A stretch of DNA of 64,000 nucleotides from Cyanophora paradoxa (taxonomy: Eukaryota; Glaucocystophyceae; Cyanophorales; Cyanophoraceae): contig QPMI01000005.1 in the NCBI GenBank assembly GCA_004431415.1, forward strand, positions 620,001 through 684,000, in the 5' to 3' direction. The translations under genes were made by a program, and so were the position numbers. The notes under the pieces were generated by a model. The model was not told the DNA's origin and made no database searches. It saw nothing but the letters and a program-made list of their open reading frames with translations. Below, piece after piece: positions 22,868 through 35,034 of this stretch (positions are counted from its first letter, which is position 1; each line of letters starts with the position of its first letter).

Positions 22868-25800
22868 ATGATCATGAGCAGACAGCGGTCCGCGTTTCTG
22901 ACCTCAGCACTCATCTATGCCCTCCTTGCGGCCAGCGCTCGCTCGGAGGACAGCTACATCGCCCGCCCAGCGCGGTCCTCGCCGTGTGATTCCGCGAGCC
23001 CCATTGCCATCGACGCAACTGCGGCGGCAACGGCGGGCGGCGTCGACGTGACGGGCACAACTGTCGGCGGAGTCAACGTGAACCCGTTTGGCTTGACGTG
23101 GGCCAATCCGACGACCTACCCTGATGTCGCGACATCTTGGGCCAACACTGCAACGCCCCAGTACACCCCCAAAGAGCCCGTGTACTACCACGGTCATCCA
23201 GCTCGTGCGCAAGTACGCTCACGCAAGTCGATTGTACGTATAATGCGCGCACTGCGGCACGCAGCCGAGAAGTGGTTCACGCTCACCTTAACGGAAGATT
23301 CGTGAGTGAACTTAAGCTTAGCGCGCTCAAGTCAGCTGCAGAGCGCAGACCGGACTTGCGCAGCGTTGTCAAGATATTACCGGATTCCTCGGGCATCGCG
23401 TGGGCGTTCAAGATGTTTGTCTTCAGCAGTGACATCTGCTCGACAAGCGTTGCGGCCGAATATGCCGTTTTGCACTACGGAGGTGCGCCATCGATCGCGA
23501 TGTTGCAAATCATAGGATCGAAAACCTGCGCATGCTGTGTACACGCGTACCTATACGTAGCTAGCTATAGTTCCCTTCAGCTCGTTTACTTGCATCTGCA
23601 GCTTACAAATTAATTGTACATGTGCGTGTTTTCCTTCTCAGATGCCATCGACGAACTGCATCTGGCCGCATTCGCGGATTCTACTCTCTACCTCGTCGTC
23701 GAAGGTACCTTGAAGCTTGAAATGCGTCAAGCTTAAGCTTGCAGTCGGTAAGAAGTGCGAAGGGAGTGGAAGGAACTCTACGCTGTTCAGTGGAGCTTTC
23801 TCTTTCAATGTGAAGAGTAAGCAAGCATGCGCCTCGAACATTCGAATTTAGAACTTCGCTCCGTATGTTGATGCATGTGCATATTTATGCATGCATACGC
23901 GCCTGCAGCGATGAGTCTTGCTAGCTCGGACACTCTTGCGCTTGACTCGACCGTCGAGCGGACTGTCGAGGCGCAGCAGCTGATCATCCCTGTCCCCACT
24001 TATAAAAGCAAGCCTCAGCGGATTTTCAAGGTTGCACCAACAACAAGCAGGTAATTTAAGATATAAATACTATATATGATAGCGCATGCAAATTTGTCAC
24101 ACTTCAATAACATTTGTATTCCCAGTTACATTGACTTCTCAGTCAACGCATCTGCCGTCTTTGTCATCGGGAAGGAATCTACAACAGTTGGTCACGTCGT
24201 TGCGTACGGAAGTCCGTGCTTTGCTTTCTCATCATGTCATCATCCTTCAAGGCTTATAATTAGCTATATATATAGTCGCGTGCACGTGCACGTGCACTGA
24301 TATATTTCGCCCTGTGCCAGCGAAATCAAGTACCATGGCGGTCGCCCGCATTACGCCGCATCTAATTGCGGACTCCGTCTACTATGTCGTCGTTTCTTCT
24401 CTGGATGGAACGGCGGGCTCCACGGTCTTCCGACTCTCCGCGAAAGGTGCATGCTAGCGCTCTAGATCTCTCTTTCTCTCGTTCTTTGCAATCGCGTTAG
24501 ATCTCGGACTGAGCCCGATCACCGGTGCAGTGATTGCATCTTCGCCATGCTCTAATGCTACCGTCATCCCGAGCTCAAGCATCGAAGGCAACGCAAACTA
24601 CACATTCAGTGGAACCATGCTCGACGCGCGGTATTTCGGAAGTCTACCTGCAGAGATCCAAGTACTGCAGTCTTTGGAGAGCCTGAGCAATGATGCGGCC
24701 GGTCGTCGCAAGCTGCATCGCACCTCCCACCATATCGAGTCTCGAAGCTCCGCCGAACTTGGTCCTCTCGGCGGGGCCTCCTCTTCAAGACCAGAGGTCT
24801 GGTTCAGGTAACCAGAATAATTAGAATATATTCTTCTCTTCGCAAACCATGCCATTACCAGAAGCTGACAAGATCCACAAATGTACATGCGCAGCTTCAA
24901 ACCCTCGCGCGATATGTATGTTCGGTTCTCGACGTGCGTGTTGCGAACATCGAGCGATTGGAACGACGACGCGATGTATCTTTTGACCGGAAACGCCTGC
25001 GGCCCCAAGGGCGTGTCCAAAGACTGTCTGCTGCACCGACATCGTGCGTACCTTTGATAGCATTCATATTTGCGAATGTGCGATCGCTGCAATTCAATCG
25101 CGCTCATGATCATGTCTCTGCTAGACTCAACGTTTCATTTGCACTCCGCCAACGCAGTAAGCGTTTGCAAAGCCGGTATTGACTTCCTTTTTCTCCATGG
25201 CGTCAATTATTATAAAATTAGTTCAGGCGGACTTCTCTAGATTCCAAATTGTTTCCGAGCAGGGACCGGCTCTCAAGGGGCCGAAACGCCATCCACCTTA
25301 AAGGCTCACGTGCGAGCAAACACCCAGGTTGTTACTGCATCTTTCTGATTGGAGCGCACCGTTTTGCCCCTTCGGCGTTAACGTTGTACTTCCGCATCGC
25401 AGTACTACCTCGTCGTCGCCATGGGAGAGAAAGAACTGCTCGGCGGGAAGTTCACTTTGACGGCGTTCGAAGTCGACTCGTTCTGCTCGGATACGACCCC
25501 TTCTATCTCTGTGCCTGGATGGTTTGTGGGCAACTTCTCACAGCCTACAGCCAGCTTCACGCGCCAAGACCGGCTTCCGGTGAGTTCTACTATAGATTTC
25601 TGAAGCATTCGCTTGAAAACGAGCTTCTAACTAAACACCCTTTCAGGATTTTCCGTTTCAAGGCCGATCAACCGACACTAACGTTGCTGGCGTCGCAGAT
25701 CGCGTTGGGCCGGAGGTGCGCTTGAAGCACGTGTACATGTGCAAGCTTACGGTCACTGGTACTTATGTATAAACTTGAAACTTGTTCCTGCCGGCCGCAG

Positions 25801-28800
25801 ATCTATTTCCGTTTCACGCCGACAAGAGACATGAGGGTTCGAACCACCCCAGCTATTTTAAGTATTTGGTCTGCGCAGTTGCAATATATTATAATTTATC
25901 TTTGCATCCACAGGTGCTTTTGCGGTTTGCGAGTGATACCAATACCAAATCCGGTGGTAGTGCCTACTTGCCTCGAATCTACGTGCTCCCTCCAACGGTA
26001 GTTAAACTTTTCAAATTCGTTCTGCAGTGGTCTCGATGCGAACCCATAATCAGGTGTGCCCTATGGACGAGCGCATGGACTTCACTGGGAGTAGTATTCT
26101 GCGCGTTGGAGGAGGCGGTGGCGGCGGTAGCGCCGGTACAGTGAAAAGTGGAGCTTTGTTCGGCGTTTACGCTGGCAGAACGTACTACGTCGCTGTCGAA
26201 CAAGGTGAGACTGCGGCTGAATTGCACGCAGCGGAATGTGCCCTCGTGATCAAGCTAAGCCTCGCCCGCAGTCGATTTCAATCCGCAAGGATATTTCAAC
26301 TTGACCATCTCCGAAATCAAATCTCTGGACCCGGCGACGTGCCCGACGGTCCCGTCGATCGACATCCCCTCCGAGGTTGTCAACACTTTTCCGACGGCGT
26401 CATTCGCATACGGTGCCGACAAGTACACCCTCTACAGTGTCATCCCCCAGATGGACACGTGCGCATTCCCTTATCGTTATATATATATATATTATAAGGC
26501 TCTTAAGCTTCGACACTGATTGCCAGCAGGCTTGCGGTTGTGCGCTGGAAGGTCGGCGTGCTGGGCTTTAATCCTGTGTACATCTTCGGTCCGGTGCATT
26601 GCTCGGGCTACCAGTTCAACGAATCTTACGCACTTGCGCCGCGAAGTGAGCTTAAGCTTGAGCTTACATATATATGCATAAGCTTGAATACGTTTGCTAA
26701 ATTAAAGTGTCTGCAGGAAATCCGTGGGAAGCAACGCCGATGTCCCTTTTCAGCGACATGACTTCGGCAACTCTTCTCAAGGGCAAACTGTACTATATCG
26801 GCGTGAGGAACGTCACCGGCCTTGAGGAAAACGGATTCAGATTTCAGATTATGGGTTCGTTTGCGAGTTTCAATGTTGCGTGAGCGATAATTCCGAGCAT
26901 TGAAATATATTCACGCATGCGTATATACGCAGGCAAAGGGCGCACCGTGTCGCGGATCCGACCCAGTATCCGGCTTTTTATGAGCGGGACGCGAGTAACC
27001 GCTAATGTGACTTTCGATCCGCTGGGCGAGACCGCGGCTGTGCTTGTCAAGTGCACTGGAGACATGTTCGGGAACGGATCGGCGTCGATCCCCGAGGCTT
27101 CCATCGGCGACGCTTCGGTGACTACAGCAACAGTCAACGTCATACTCAGCGTGCAACCGTCAGTTCCCGTCTTTGGTGGCGCTGTCTTGAATACGACCTG
27201 CGTCGCGGAGGCCGTTTCAGCGATCGGCGAGCGCTCGGAGCCGTCGCTGGCTACTAATGCGTCCTATGTGGTGGCGAGTATTCATGATCATGAGCTAAAG
27301 CTTAAGCGCGATATATAATCAGCAAAACTGACTCGAACGTACGTGCAGCCCATGCCAAGTCCGAGCGCTAGCCCTACCCCAAGTCCTGACAGCTCTGGTG
27401 CCGGATCCGTCCCAAGCCCTAGCCCGAATTCGAATTCGTCGCCGATCGCGAGGTCTGCGAATTCGAAGATACCGTAGTACTACGATCACGATAGCTATAG
27501 ATGCTAACGCCTAATCATCGGACTCTAGCATCCAGACTGACTGAATCCAATTTGCAAAATCGGCGCAGCGCTAGCCCGTCACCGTCTCCAACTCAGGCTG
27601 GCGCCCCGCCCCCACCCGGGACCGGGCCCGCACCCGCACCCGCGACTCCGACCCCACGGCCAGCGCCAACCCCGAATAACATTGAGAACTCATTGCCAGC
27701 CCCGCCTTTGGTGCGTCCAGAAACGGAGAAAACTCAATCGAGAAATTGATTGCGTTCCCTGCATGCGCGCGCAGCCTTTTTTCACAGAGAATTCCACAGT
27801 CAGAGCAGTCCTCGGACAGGGGGCAAACATCGTAGCGGTATGCATATGCTGCGCCGGCTCAATTTCAAGCTTGCGATAGCGATCGCATCTGCGCATCTCA
27901 TATGTATATTCGCATGCATATGTGTGCAGCTTTCTCCGAGCGACTTCGTCCTCATGAAGGTGAATATATATACTTGGGCATATGAAGGGCACATGTACTT
28001 GGGCACATGAAGCTTGAGCTGAAGCTTGAGGCGCGCAGGACAAAAAGAACAAAGACGTGTATGTCCTGAAGGTCACTCTCCCCTTCGCAATCGTTTCGAC
28101 TCCACAAGTAAGACTCTGAGACCACCTATTTCGCACTCTGCGACCATCCAGGAATCACTCATTTGCAATATTTAATCGTGTCCAGATACCGACCGGGCCC
28201 CTGGCCGGCCGCTTTCGGGAGTTTATCGTCACAGGCATTTTAAAGGTGCCAAAGTCAGTCGTGATGAGCCGTCTATATATTAATCGGGGACCATCCCGCA
28301 GCCTAAGCAGCAAATCCTCGTGTTCATCGAGAATGAACTAGGCGAGCAGAGGGCTACCACGCAAGTCACTGTCGACATAAGCGACGTCAGCGGCAGGAAC
28401 GAGACCATCCTTCGCTTCCGTGCGCTCGCTGCCCAATATATATAATGATGCGCGGGCGTCACGTCCTTCTAACCCATTCGACTGCATTTCCCTACGTACA
28501 TATATACGTATACGTATATACAGTGCCGCCAGCTCTAGATCTCGGCCGTCGCCAGCGCGCCCGGACGCTTCTCGCCTTCGAACTCAACAAGCGGGTCCGT
28601 CTGAAAGCATGTGTATTAACTAGTAATTATTCTTCTACGTTGCTTGAAGCTTACGCCCGTTCTTCGAATTCATAATGACAGTACGACTTGCGCATCGAGC
28701 CGGCCCCTGGAGAGGCCGCCTTTGTTCCAGTCGTCATCGGCGATGTGTGTAATCTATCATATTTATTTTTGCGCCGTGCGAATGCCGAGCTATATATATA

Positions 28801-29162
28801 TATATAGCTACGCCGTGAAGCGTCCTATCTGACTTTCATTTCCGTAATCCATTCACTTGTTAATATTTGGCGCCGTGCGAACTCGGAATGCCGAGCGACG
28901 CGCCCGATCTGACTTTCATTTCGAATTCTTGCGCTTGCAGGCCTTCCGGTGGACGCCAGTTGCATTTGGCAGCGCTAGCTATAGCATGGCCCCAATGCCG
29001 TACTTGAGCGCTGCCCTTGCTTCAGCTCCGACGGTACGCGTACGCGCCTCAGGCCTCCTGCGCATGCGTTAACGTTGATCTGCTGTGCCACCTGATGTCT
29101 TTGCGCAGTCTCTGCAGCATTTGCTCGTCTTCGTCGTCATCGTTGCGGCGGCCTTATTCTAG
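22868..29162 (+). CDS. Secreted, probably surface-anchored multi-domain protein
   Basis: A gene with perhaps 25 or more exons. The start at 22868 (or 22874) opens with a signal peptide (AFLTSALIYALLAASARS). The mature part opens PCDSASPIAIDATAAAT, then repeats a beta-strand pattern, about 20 residues around [TV]YYxxV followed by GxFxL: STLYLVVE (23680), SVYYVVVSSLDGTAGSTVFRL (24378), YYLVVA...GKFTLTAF (25403), GRTYYVAVEQ then GYFNLTISEI (26172-26320), and KLYYIGVRN...NGFRFQIM (26788). This resembles bacterial PPC-type beta-sandwiches, but that is only an analogy. Pro/Ser linkers follow (27351-27470, 27570-27718), then further exons. The last exon, 29109-29162, is a hydrophobic end LLVFVVIVAAALF after a small-residue stretch, as in GPI signals. 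Not every intron was resolved. The family is not recognised. Confidence 0.65.
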
Positions 29163-29438
29163 ATTCAGATCTAGATTGCATCTTTGTCTCGAATTCGAAC
29201 TTCGAATCAGATCTACAGACCCGATGGCATGCGCATGGCCCTTTTAATTTTACACATTGATATTTTTTGATATCGATTCTTGCAATTGTGTATGCGACCG
29301 AGCTTTAGATCCCGTTGCGTGCGGGCGGCCGGGGCCCCGGAGAAGGGGGTTGGGAGGTAGGGGGCGCCCGGGGGTGTGGAGGGGGGAGGGGGGGAAGATG
29401 GTGCAGAACGGTGGGAGGGGATGGCCATGGGGATCCGG
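29163..29438. other. Spacer
   Basis: AT-rich palindromic sequence (AGATCTAGA, GAATTCGAACTTCGAA) passes into a G-rich run. No exon is seen. Confidence 0.4.
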
Positions 29439-29613
29439 AGGTGCTGGGCTTGGTCTATCAGCTCCGGCCCCGCACGCCGCGACGTCGACCCTACCCGACT
29501 TTCGCCGCAGTGGCTGCTGGCGCGGTTCGAGCCGGTCTCAGTGACTCGCAGGAGCGCATCGGAGGCCTATAGCTAGGGGCCACCGGCACCGCCATCAGCC
29601 CCGACGCCTTCGA
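29439..29613 (+). pseudogene. Fragment of the LRR gene 3' end
   Basis: About 175 bp match the last exons of LRR-A: GGTGCTGGGC, the intron end ccctacccgactttcgccgcag, then an exon encoding WLLARFEP, and a rest matching the GPDAF end. Frame is lost after WLLARFEPVS by small insertions, and there is no upstream LRR sequence. The intron end matches LRR-A better than LRR-C or LRR-D, so it was probably copied from the A lineage. Confidence 0.8.
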
Positions 29614-30567
29614 ATTCGTGCGCCGGTACGTATACCGCCATATGCATCGGCCCCGGAGCGCTAGCGGCGGCAAGGGCGGGCGGCGGACAGCGGGACATGT
29701 ACAGTCCACTTCCAGGGCTCACGAGGGATGCCATAATGGAGGAGTTGATCAAGGGGTGGGCGCGCGGGACTGGCTACGTACGCGTATACGGCCGGGCTAT
29801 CACCGAAAACCATGTCTCCGGTTCCGAAGTTCCACACTCAAGCGAACTCGGAACCTCCCTTATTGAGCCACCCAGCTAGCACGGCAACTAGCTAGCACGT
29901 GCACCTCCGGCTTGCTTAGTTGATCGGCCGGAAGGGCACGTCACGTCGAATTCGAAAATGGGTACCTGTGCCGTGGTATCAATGCGACGTCCACTTTTGC
30001 AAAAACATATCGCCGAGTCGCGCGCCACTAATTATAAACGCGAGGCCAAAACTTCAAATCCAGCCGGCCAGCTACTAGGCTAGCGCTGTTCAACCAAGGC
30101 GAGGCAAGGCGACTGCCTAGCCTATTAGGCCTTATCTTGTTACTGATCCATGTATTATGTGACCCATACAGAAGTACACCCACGGATGACCGTGGCATTC
30201 AAAGCATAAAAGCATGCGCATGCTGAGCGCATAGACTAATACGAGGGCCGAGATCTAAAAGAGCGGCAACAACACAAAGCTGAAGATTGGAAGGAGAAGG
30301 CGCCCGATGCAAAAGAGCGCCCCTCCTACCCCAGACACACTAAGCCCTAGATAAAAACAAGAGAAAAAGGATGATCCCTATATATGTCGCTCATATATAT
30401 CGTGGAGGATCCGCAGAAAAACGCATTAAGATGGTAAAAGGATGTGAAAGTGCCGCGGCGCGCACTCGGAGCCGTCCCAAAGAAGAGAGGTCCGGCTCCG
30501 GCCCTTCGGCGCGCGGGCGGGCGGGCGGGCGGGATGCGCGGCCCTCTCGCGACCGGCGGTACCCCGG
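29614..30567. other. Spacer without recognisable genes
   Basis: Short frames only, none with splice or composition support. It includes AT-rich sequence that probably carries the 3' flank of the leftward CBM20 gene. Confidence 0.4.
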
Positions 30568-32920
30568 TCACACGCAGAGCGGAGGGGGCGCGGGGGGGTT
30601 GCGGGGCGTGGCGGCGCCCCCGCCCCCGCCCCCGGCCCCGCCCCGGACGCTCGAGGCGGGGCTCCCGACTGAGCGCGCCCGCTCCACCAGCGTCGAGAGG
30701 TTCGCGAGTCGCTCGACGGTCTTCGCGAATTGCGCCGCCAGCTCGTCCTGCGCGCGCGTACCCCTCAGAACGGAACGGAAAGGTGGGAAGGGAAACGGAC
30801 CTGGGCGGATTCGATGACGGCACGGACGGCGTCGGAAGGGGCGGCGGCGGTGGCGCCGGGGAGGAGGGAGAGGCCGACGCTGCCGGCGTCGCTGGGGGCG
30901 GGGGCGGGCGAGTCGCGGCCGGCGTGCCCGGAGAGCCGCGAGGCGGACGCGGCCAGGACCCAGTGGGACGTGTAGGTCGGCAGGCCGGCCGCCGAGTGCG
31001 AGGGCGAGGGCGAGGGCGACGCGGGGGCGCGGCGGCGGCGGCGGAGGCGGCGGCGGGTCGCGGGGCGGACGAGGCGGCGGAGGGAGAGGGGGACGGGGGC
31101 GCGGGAGCGGGGGCGCGGGAGGGGCCGCCGTCGGGAGGGCCGATGGGGGAGGCGTAGTTCCCGGCGGCCGTGGTGGGCTTGCGCTTCGACTTTGCGCGGG
31201 AGTGGGACACGGCGGACGAGACGGAGGAGGCGGGGCTCGCTGGCCGTTCCGGCTGCTTCGGGCGGGGCGAAGAAGCCGAAGCCGCGGCGGCGGCGGCCGC
31301 CGCCGCCGCTGCTGCCGCCGAGGCGGTGGACTGGGCGGGGGTCGCCGGGCGCGAGTGGCCGGGGGAACGGACGCTGCCGGCGCGGGAGGAAGGGGAGGGC
31401 ACGCTGAGGACCTCGTCGGGGGTAGCCCGGACGAGCTGGTGCCCATTCCAGTAGGCCGCTGAGAGGGAGCGGCGGGACGACCGGGGCGTGGGGGACGGGG
31501 ATGCCGCGGGGGACCCGGAGGGAAGGGGCGGCGCGGCGGCGCGGGCGGCCGCGGGGGGCGCGGCGGAGGCGGAGGCGGAGGCGGGGCGGGGCGGTGTCGG
31601 GAGGGGAATCTCGCCGGCGCCCGAGGGCGGCGACGCCGTCGAGGCTTCGGCGGCGGGTTCGGAGGAGGGGCTGGAGGCCTGCCCTCCGCTCTCGTCGCCG
31701 ATGGTCGAGTCAGACGCGATGCGGCGGATCGGCGGCACGGCCAGCGGCTTGCCAGACGCGGCCGCCGCAGCCGAGGAGGGGGAGGAGGCGGCGGCGCCCT
31801 GCGCGCGCGAGACGGCCAGCGCGCGCCGCAGGCTCGAGATCTCGCCGTTCAGGTCGCGGATGACTGCCTCGTACGTCCTCCGCTGCTGCTCCGCCGCGCC
31901 GCTGCCCTCCGCCGACGCCGCCGACGCGGCGGCGGCCGCGCGCCGCGCTGCGTCGCGCTCCGCCACAGCCGCAGAGAGCTGCCGGGCCAGCTCCGCGTTC
32001 GCGTCCGTCAGGCTCTGCACCTTCAGCCGCAGCGTTACGTTCTCCTCCCGCAGCCGCTCGGTCTCCAGGTTCACCGGCGGCGTTGGCGGCGTGATCGGAG
32101 TCGGCATGACGAAGCGCGGGGCCGTTGGCGAGGCGCTCCTTTCGGGAGAGGGGCCCGCCGCCGTGAATGCGGTCGGGGCGAACCGCCGCGGCGAGCTGGC
32201 GGCCTCCGGAAAGGAAGGAGAAGGAGGTCCGCCGGCGCCGCCGCCGGGGGGAGCCGCGCGCGGCGGGAAGGCCGGCGTTTCACGCGGGGAGCCGCTGAGG
32301 GGCCGGCGCACCTCGCCGGTCTGCACCATACGCGAGCCCAGCTGCGGGCCGGAGCTGCCCGCGGGCCTCTGCGGCCCCGCCGCCGGCCGCGCGCTCGGAG
32401 TGCCAAGGTCACCCATGCCGCGGGTTGCGGTCGACTCCACCACGTTGACTGCGCGACAGATCGGAACGCGTTAGCTCTCCACACATGATCGGAGGAGGCC
32501 CCGGGCGCAAGCGGGGAGCCCGCCACGCACCAGCCTCAACAACCACTGGCGCCTCCCACCTGCTGTCAAGCCAGCGGAACACCGCCGGTTTCGACTGCCG
32601 TTCATGTCCTTCTATGCGCCTGTTCACTCTGCGGCGGCCAGGCCTCAGGCGGTGCCAAGTCAACCTGTTGCCCTTGCGCGCGGGGCGGCGCACCCTTCTT
32701 CCCAGATGATGCGGCCGCGAATGAGAGCGGCGATTTTGAACTCTATAGGCAGGTGCCGTCGCTCAATGGCCACCGAGGACAGGCCCCGCTCCAGGCGCAG
32801 CGCCCGCAGAATGTCCCATTCGCCAAGCTGGGGGCAGCTGCCGACGACATACACCCTCTCCGCTGGTATAGCGTCCTCGTCAACAGAGAAGGCGACCTGG
32901 CACGCGGCCGGGGCCGCCAT
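30568..32920 (-). CDS. CBM20 starch-binding domain protein with coiled coil and low-complexity tail
   Basis: Exons join in phase: 32920-32694, 32594-32560, 32448 down to 30801, and 30747-30568. The first two encode a CBM20 domain: CQVAFSVDEDAIPAERVYVVG, PQLGEWDILRALRL, IEFKIAALI and WEEGRNRR, matching the family's LGxW, F/YK and WExGxNR signatures. CBM20 modules bind starch or glycogen. A coiled coil follows (LETERLREENVTLRLKVQSL..., about residues 220-300), then a long Ser/Pro/Ala tail and a C-terminal helix AQFAKTVERLANLSTLVERA. The frame seems to slip by one base in C-rich sequence near 31035 before TSHWVLAASASRLSGHAG; this may be a homopolymer error. No catalytic domain is seen, so a scaffold on polyglucan is more likely than an enzyme. 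It is divergent from the CUE gene. Confidence 0.75.
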
Positions 32921-33052
32921 GCTGTGCTCTGGGCCGCCAGCTGCGAACGAAGTGTGGAGGTGCAAGACCAGGGCGGGTACTCGTGGTCATCAGGGCAAAC
33001 AGCTGCGCTGGCGGAAGAAGAAAGTCAGCAGGTCCGGGAAGGCCGCCCAGTC
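32921..33052. promoter_or_regulatory. 132-bp divergent promoter between the CBM20 and CUE genes
   Basis: The two proposed start codons face away from each other with 132 bp between them. No TATA box is apparent. If the CBM20 start is the upstream in-frame ATG at 32965 the gap shrinks to 87 bp. Shared regulation is inferred from position. Confidence 0.5.
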
Positions 33053-34383
33053 ATGACAGTCAGCGTGCGTACCGGGCGTGCGGACCGTCCGCGCCGCCGT
33101 TCTTCACGTCCGTCCCGCAGTACGAAGATGCGCTGGCCACCTTGACAGCGATGTTCCCGACGATAGACAAGGAGGTCATCGGCGCGGTTCTCGACAGTCA
33201 CCAGGTCCTGGCCCGGGCTTTCTCGCAAGAAGACCACTGATGCGGCGCCGATCAGGGGCACATGGAGAACACCATCGAATCGCTCTTGGCGGTCTCTGGC
33301 GAGAACACCGACCCGAACTTCCAGCACAGGGCTCCGGCGGCGGCCGCAGAACGAGAATCGCCGCCCTCGCGGCCCGGACCTCGGCGAGAGGGTCGGCCAG
33401 CGGGAGGCAGCTCGCTGCCGCCGGACTTCCTTGGAGTGAGCCGCTCTTCGGGAGTGCGTACACGGAGCTCCGCGCCCGCGGAGCCACGCGCCTGAGCGGG
33501 GCGCGCAGCCGCACCACAATTCGCAGATCGACGAGGACGAGATGCTCGCGCGTCAGCTGCAGGAGCAGATCTTCCGCGAGGAAATGACTCAGAGCCGGAG
33601 GGAAGGTGCGGGCGCCGTATTCTCGCCCCCCGCCGCCCGCTGACCGCCGCCCGCGCAGTGCGGTCGGCCATCCGCGGTCCGCGCCCCGGCGAGCGCGGCG
33701 TCACCAGCCCGAGCGCGTGCTAACCGAACGCAGACTCCGAGTTCTATGACGCGCGCGGGGCGCAACCTGAGCCGAACGACCTTGAGGCCATTAAGCAGAA
33801 GCTGACGTCCTTCGGGCAGGGCGCGCCGGATCCCGGCGCTCGCTCCGGCCTCCCGCGGCGCGCCCCTGACGCGCGCGCGCGCAGCCGCGAAGCTCAAGAT
33901 GAAGGCGATCGCGGACAAGCTCTCTGGGTCGCGCCAGACGGCCACGGCGGGGCCGGGCGGGCGGGAGTACAGCGCCCGTTACGCGTGCGCCGCCCGCGCC
34001 GCCGCCCGGACGCGCCTCGGGCCGCGGCGATCCGAGTGGTTTCGCGCGCAGGCAACTCGGTGACGGGGACCAGGCCGAGGTCGTGGCGTACGAGAACGAA
34101 ATGCAGGCCGTCACGGCCGGCCGCCGCGTCAACGTGCGCGCCCAGCGCCGCGCCCGCCCCGGCCCCCGCGCCGGGCACTTCCCGACGCTCGCTTGCTTCC
34201 GCAGGCCGGCGAGATGGAGCAGGAGGCCGAGCTCGGTTCGCCGCCGTCCTAGCGCCCCCCGCGGCGCCGAGCCGCGCCGCTGACGGCCCGCCCGCAGAGG
34301 ACCGGAGAGGCCAGACGCGGCCCGCGGCCCCGCCGGCGGCGGCGGCGGCCGGGCGCCCGGATCAGTCCAAGAAGGACCGGTAG
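33053..34383 (+). CDS. CUE-domain protein, CUEDC1-like
   Basis: Ten exons splice cleanly into 258 codons: 33053-33064, 33121-33204, 33256-33435, 33509-33605, 33659-33676, 33734-33820, 33885-33984, 34052-34133, 34205-34235 and 34298-34383. Introns are 51-73 nt; the one at 33821 starts GC instead of GT. The CUE domain (about residues 5-45) has the ubiquitin-contact motif TAMFPTID and the closing VLDSHQGHMENTIESLLAVS. It is followed by LPPDFLG, a helix DEDEMLARQLQEQIFREEM and a later AIKQKL / AKLKMKAIADKLSG region, the same order of features as animal CUEDC1. CUE domains bind mono-ubiquitin; a role in ubiquitin-linked trafficking is inference. The start is the first ATG giving a phase-matched exon. 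Confidence 0.85.
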
Positions 34384-35034
34384 TAGTAGGAAGGGGCGAC
34401 GCAGCCGCCCGCATCGGGCCGACCCCTGTTGTACAGTACCGTAGATCCTTCCGATCAGTCCTCGAAGAATAACTCTCAGTTGTGCGCTGCCCATCACGCA
34501 CGCAGGCCGCGGCCGCCGTGACTGGCGAGCTTAGCAGCGAGCTTGTGATATCGATGGGCGCCCCTGCGGCCTGCCCCACTGCCCCCACTGCCTGGATAAT
34601 TATAAGGGCGATCAGCTAGTCGGGTTCAGATCAAAAGCTCGAGCTCAGCGGCCTCCTGCAGGCGTTAAGATGCGAGCGCGCGCCGCGCATGCATGCGCAC
34701 AGCATATGCTTCGGATCCGGACGCGAGATCCTCACTGATGCTAGCGTTCACTGACGTGACGTGACCCCTTAGCTTTAGCGGACTCGGTGAGTTTGACACT
34801 GTATATAGAGCTGCACTGTACAACACGTACAAGCGGCGCCCCCACCCCCTTGCTCCCTACGGGCGCTACCTGCGGGCGCCCAGAAGGGCCGATCTGCTCC
34901 GGCGCTAGCTAGGGCGAGCGTCCCGCCAATGAGCCGTGAACCTGAGAGCGGCTGCCCGCCAACAGGGCCTCCGGACTCCCTGACGCGCTTGTAGAAGGAG
35001 GAAGGGGGGAGAGGAGGCGGGGGGGGGAGGGGGG
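34384..35034. other. Spacer between the CUE gene and truncated LRR-B
   Basis: No exon is supported. The segment 34960-35034 is C/G-run sequence at the broken end of LRR-B; frames crossing it are chance extensions. Confidence 0.4.

Noticed and set aside
25835-25850. tRNA T-loop-like GGTTCGAACC
   Set aside because: No acceptor stem, D-arm or anticodon arm can be placed around it, and it lies within the surface-protein gene.
22868-29162. Protease with pre-peptidase C-terminal domains
   Set aside because: The module pattern resembles PPC folds, but no protease catalytic motif was found in any exon.
34775-35034. Extension of LRR-B into a longer protein with a poly-Pro segment
   Set aside because: Homology to the other LRR copies ends at the C/T run; the rest is chance read-through.
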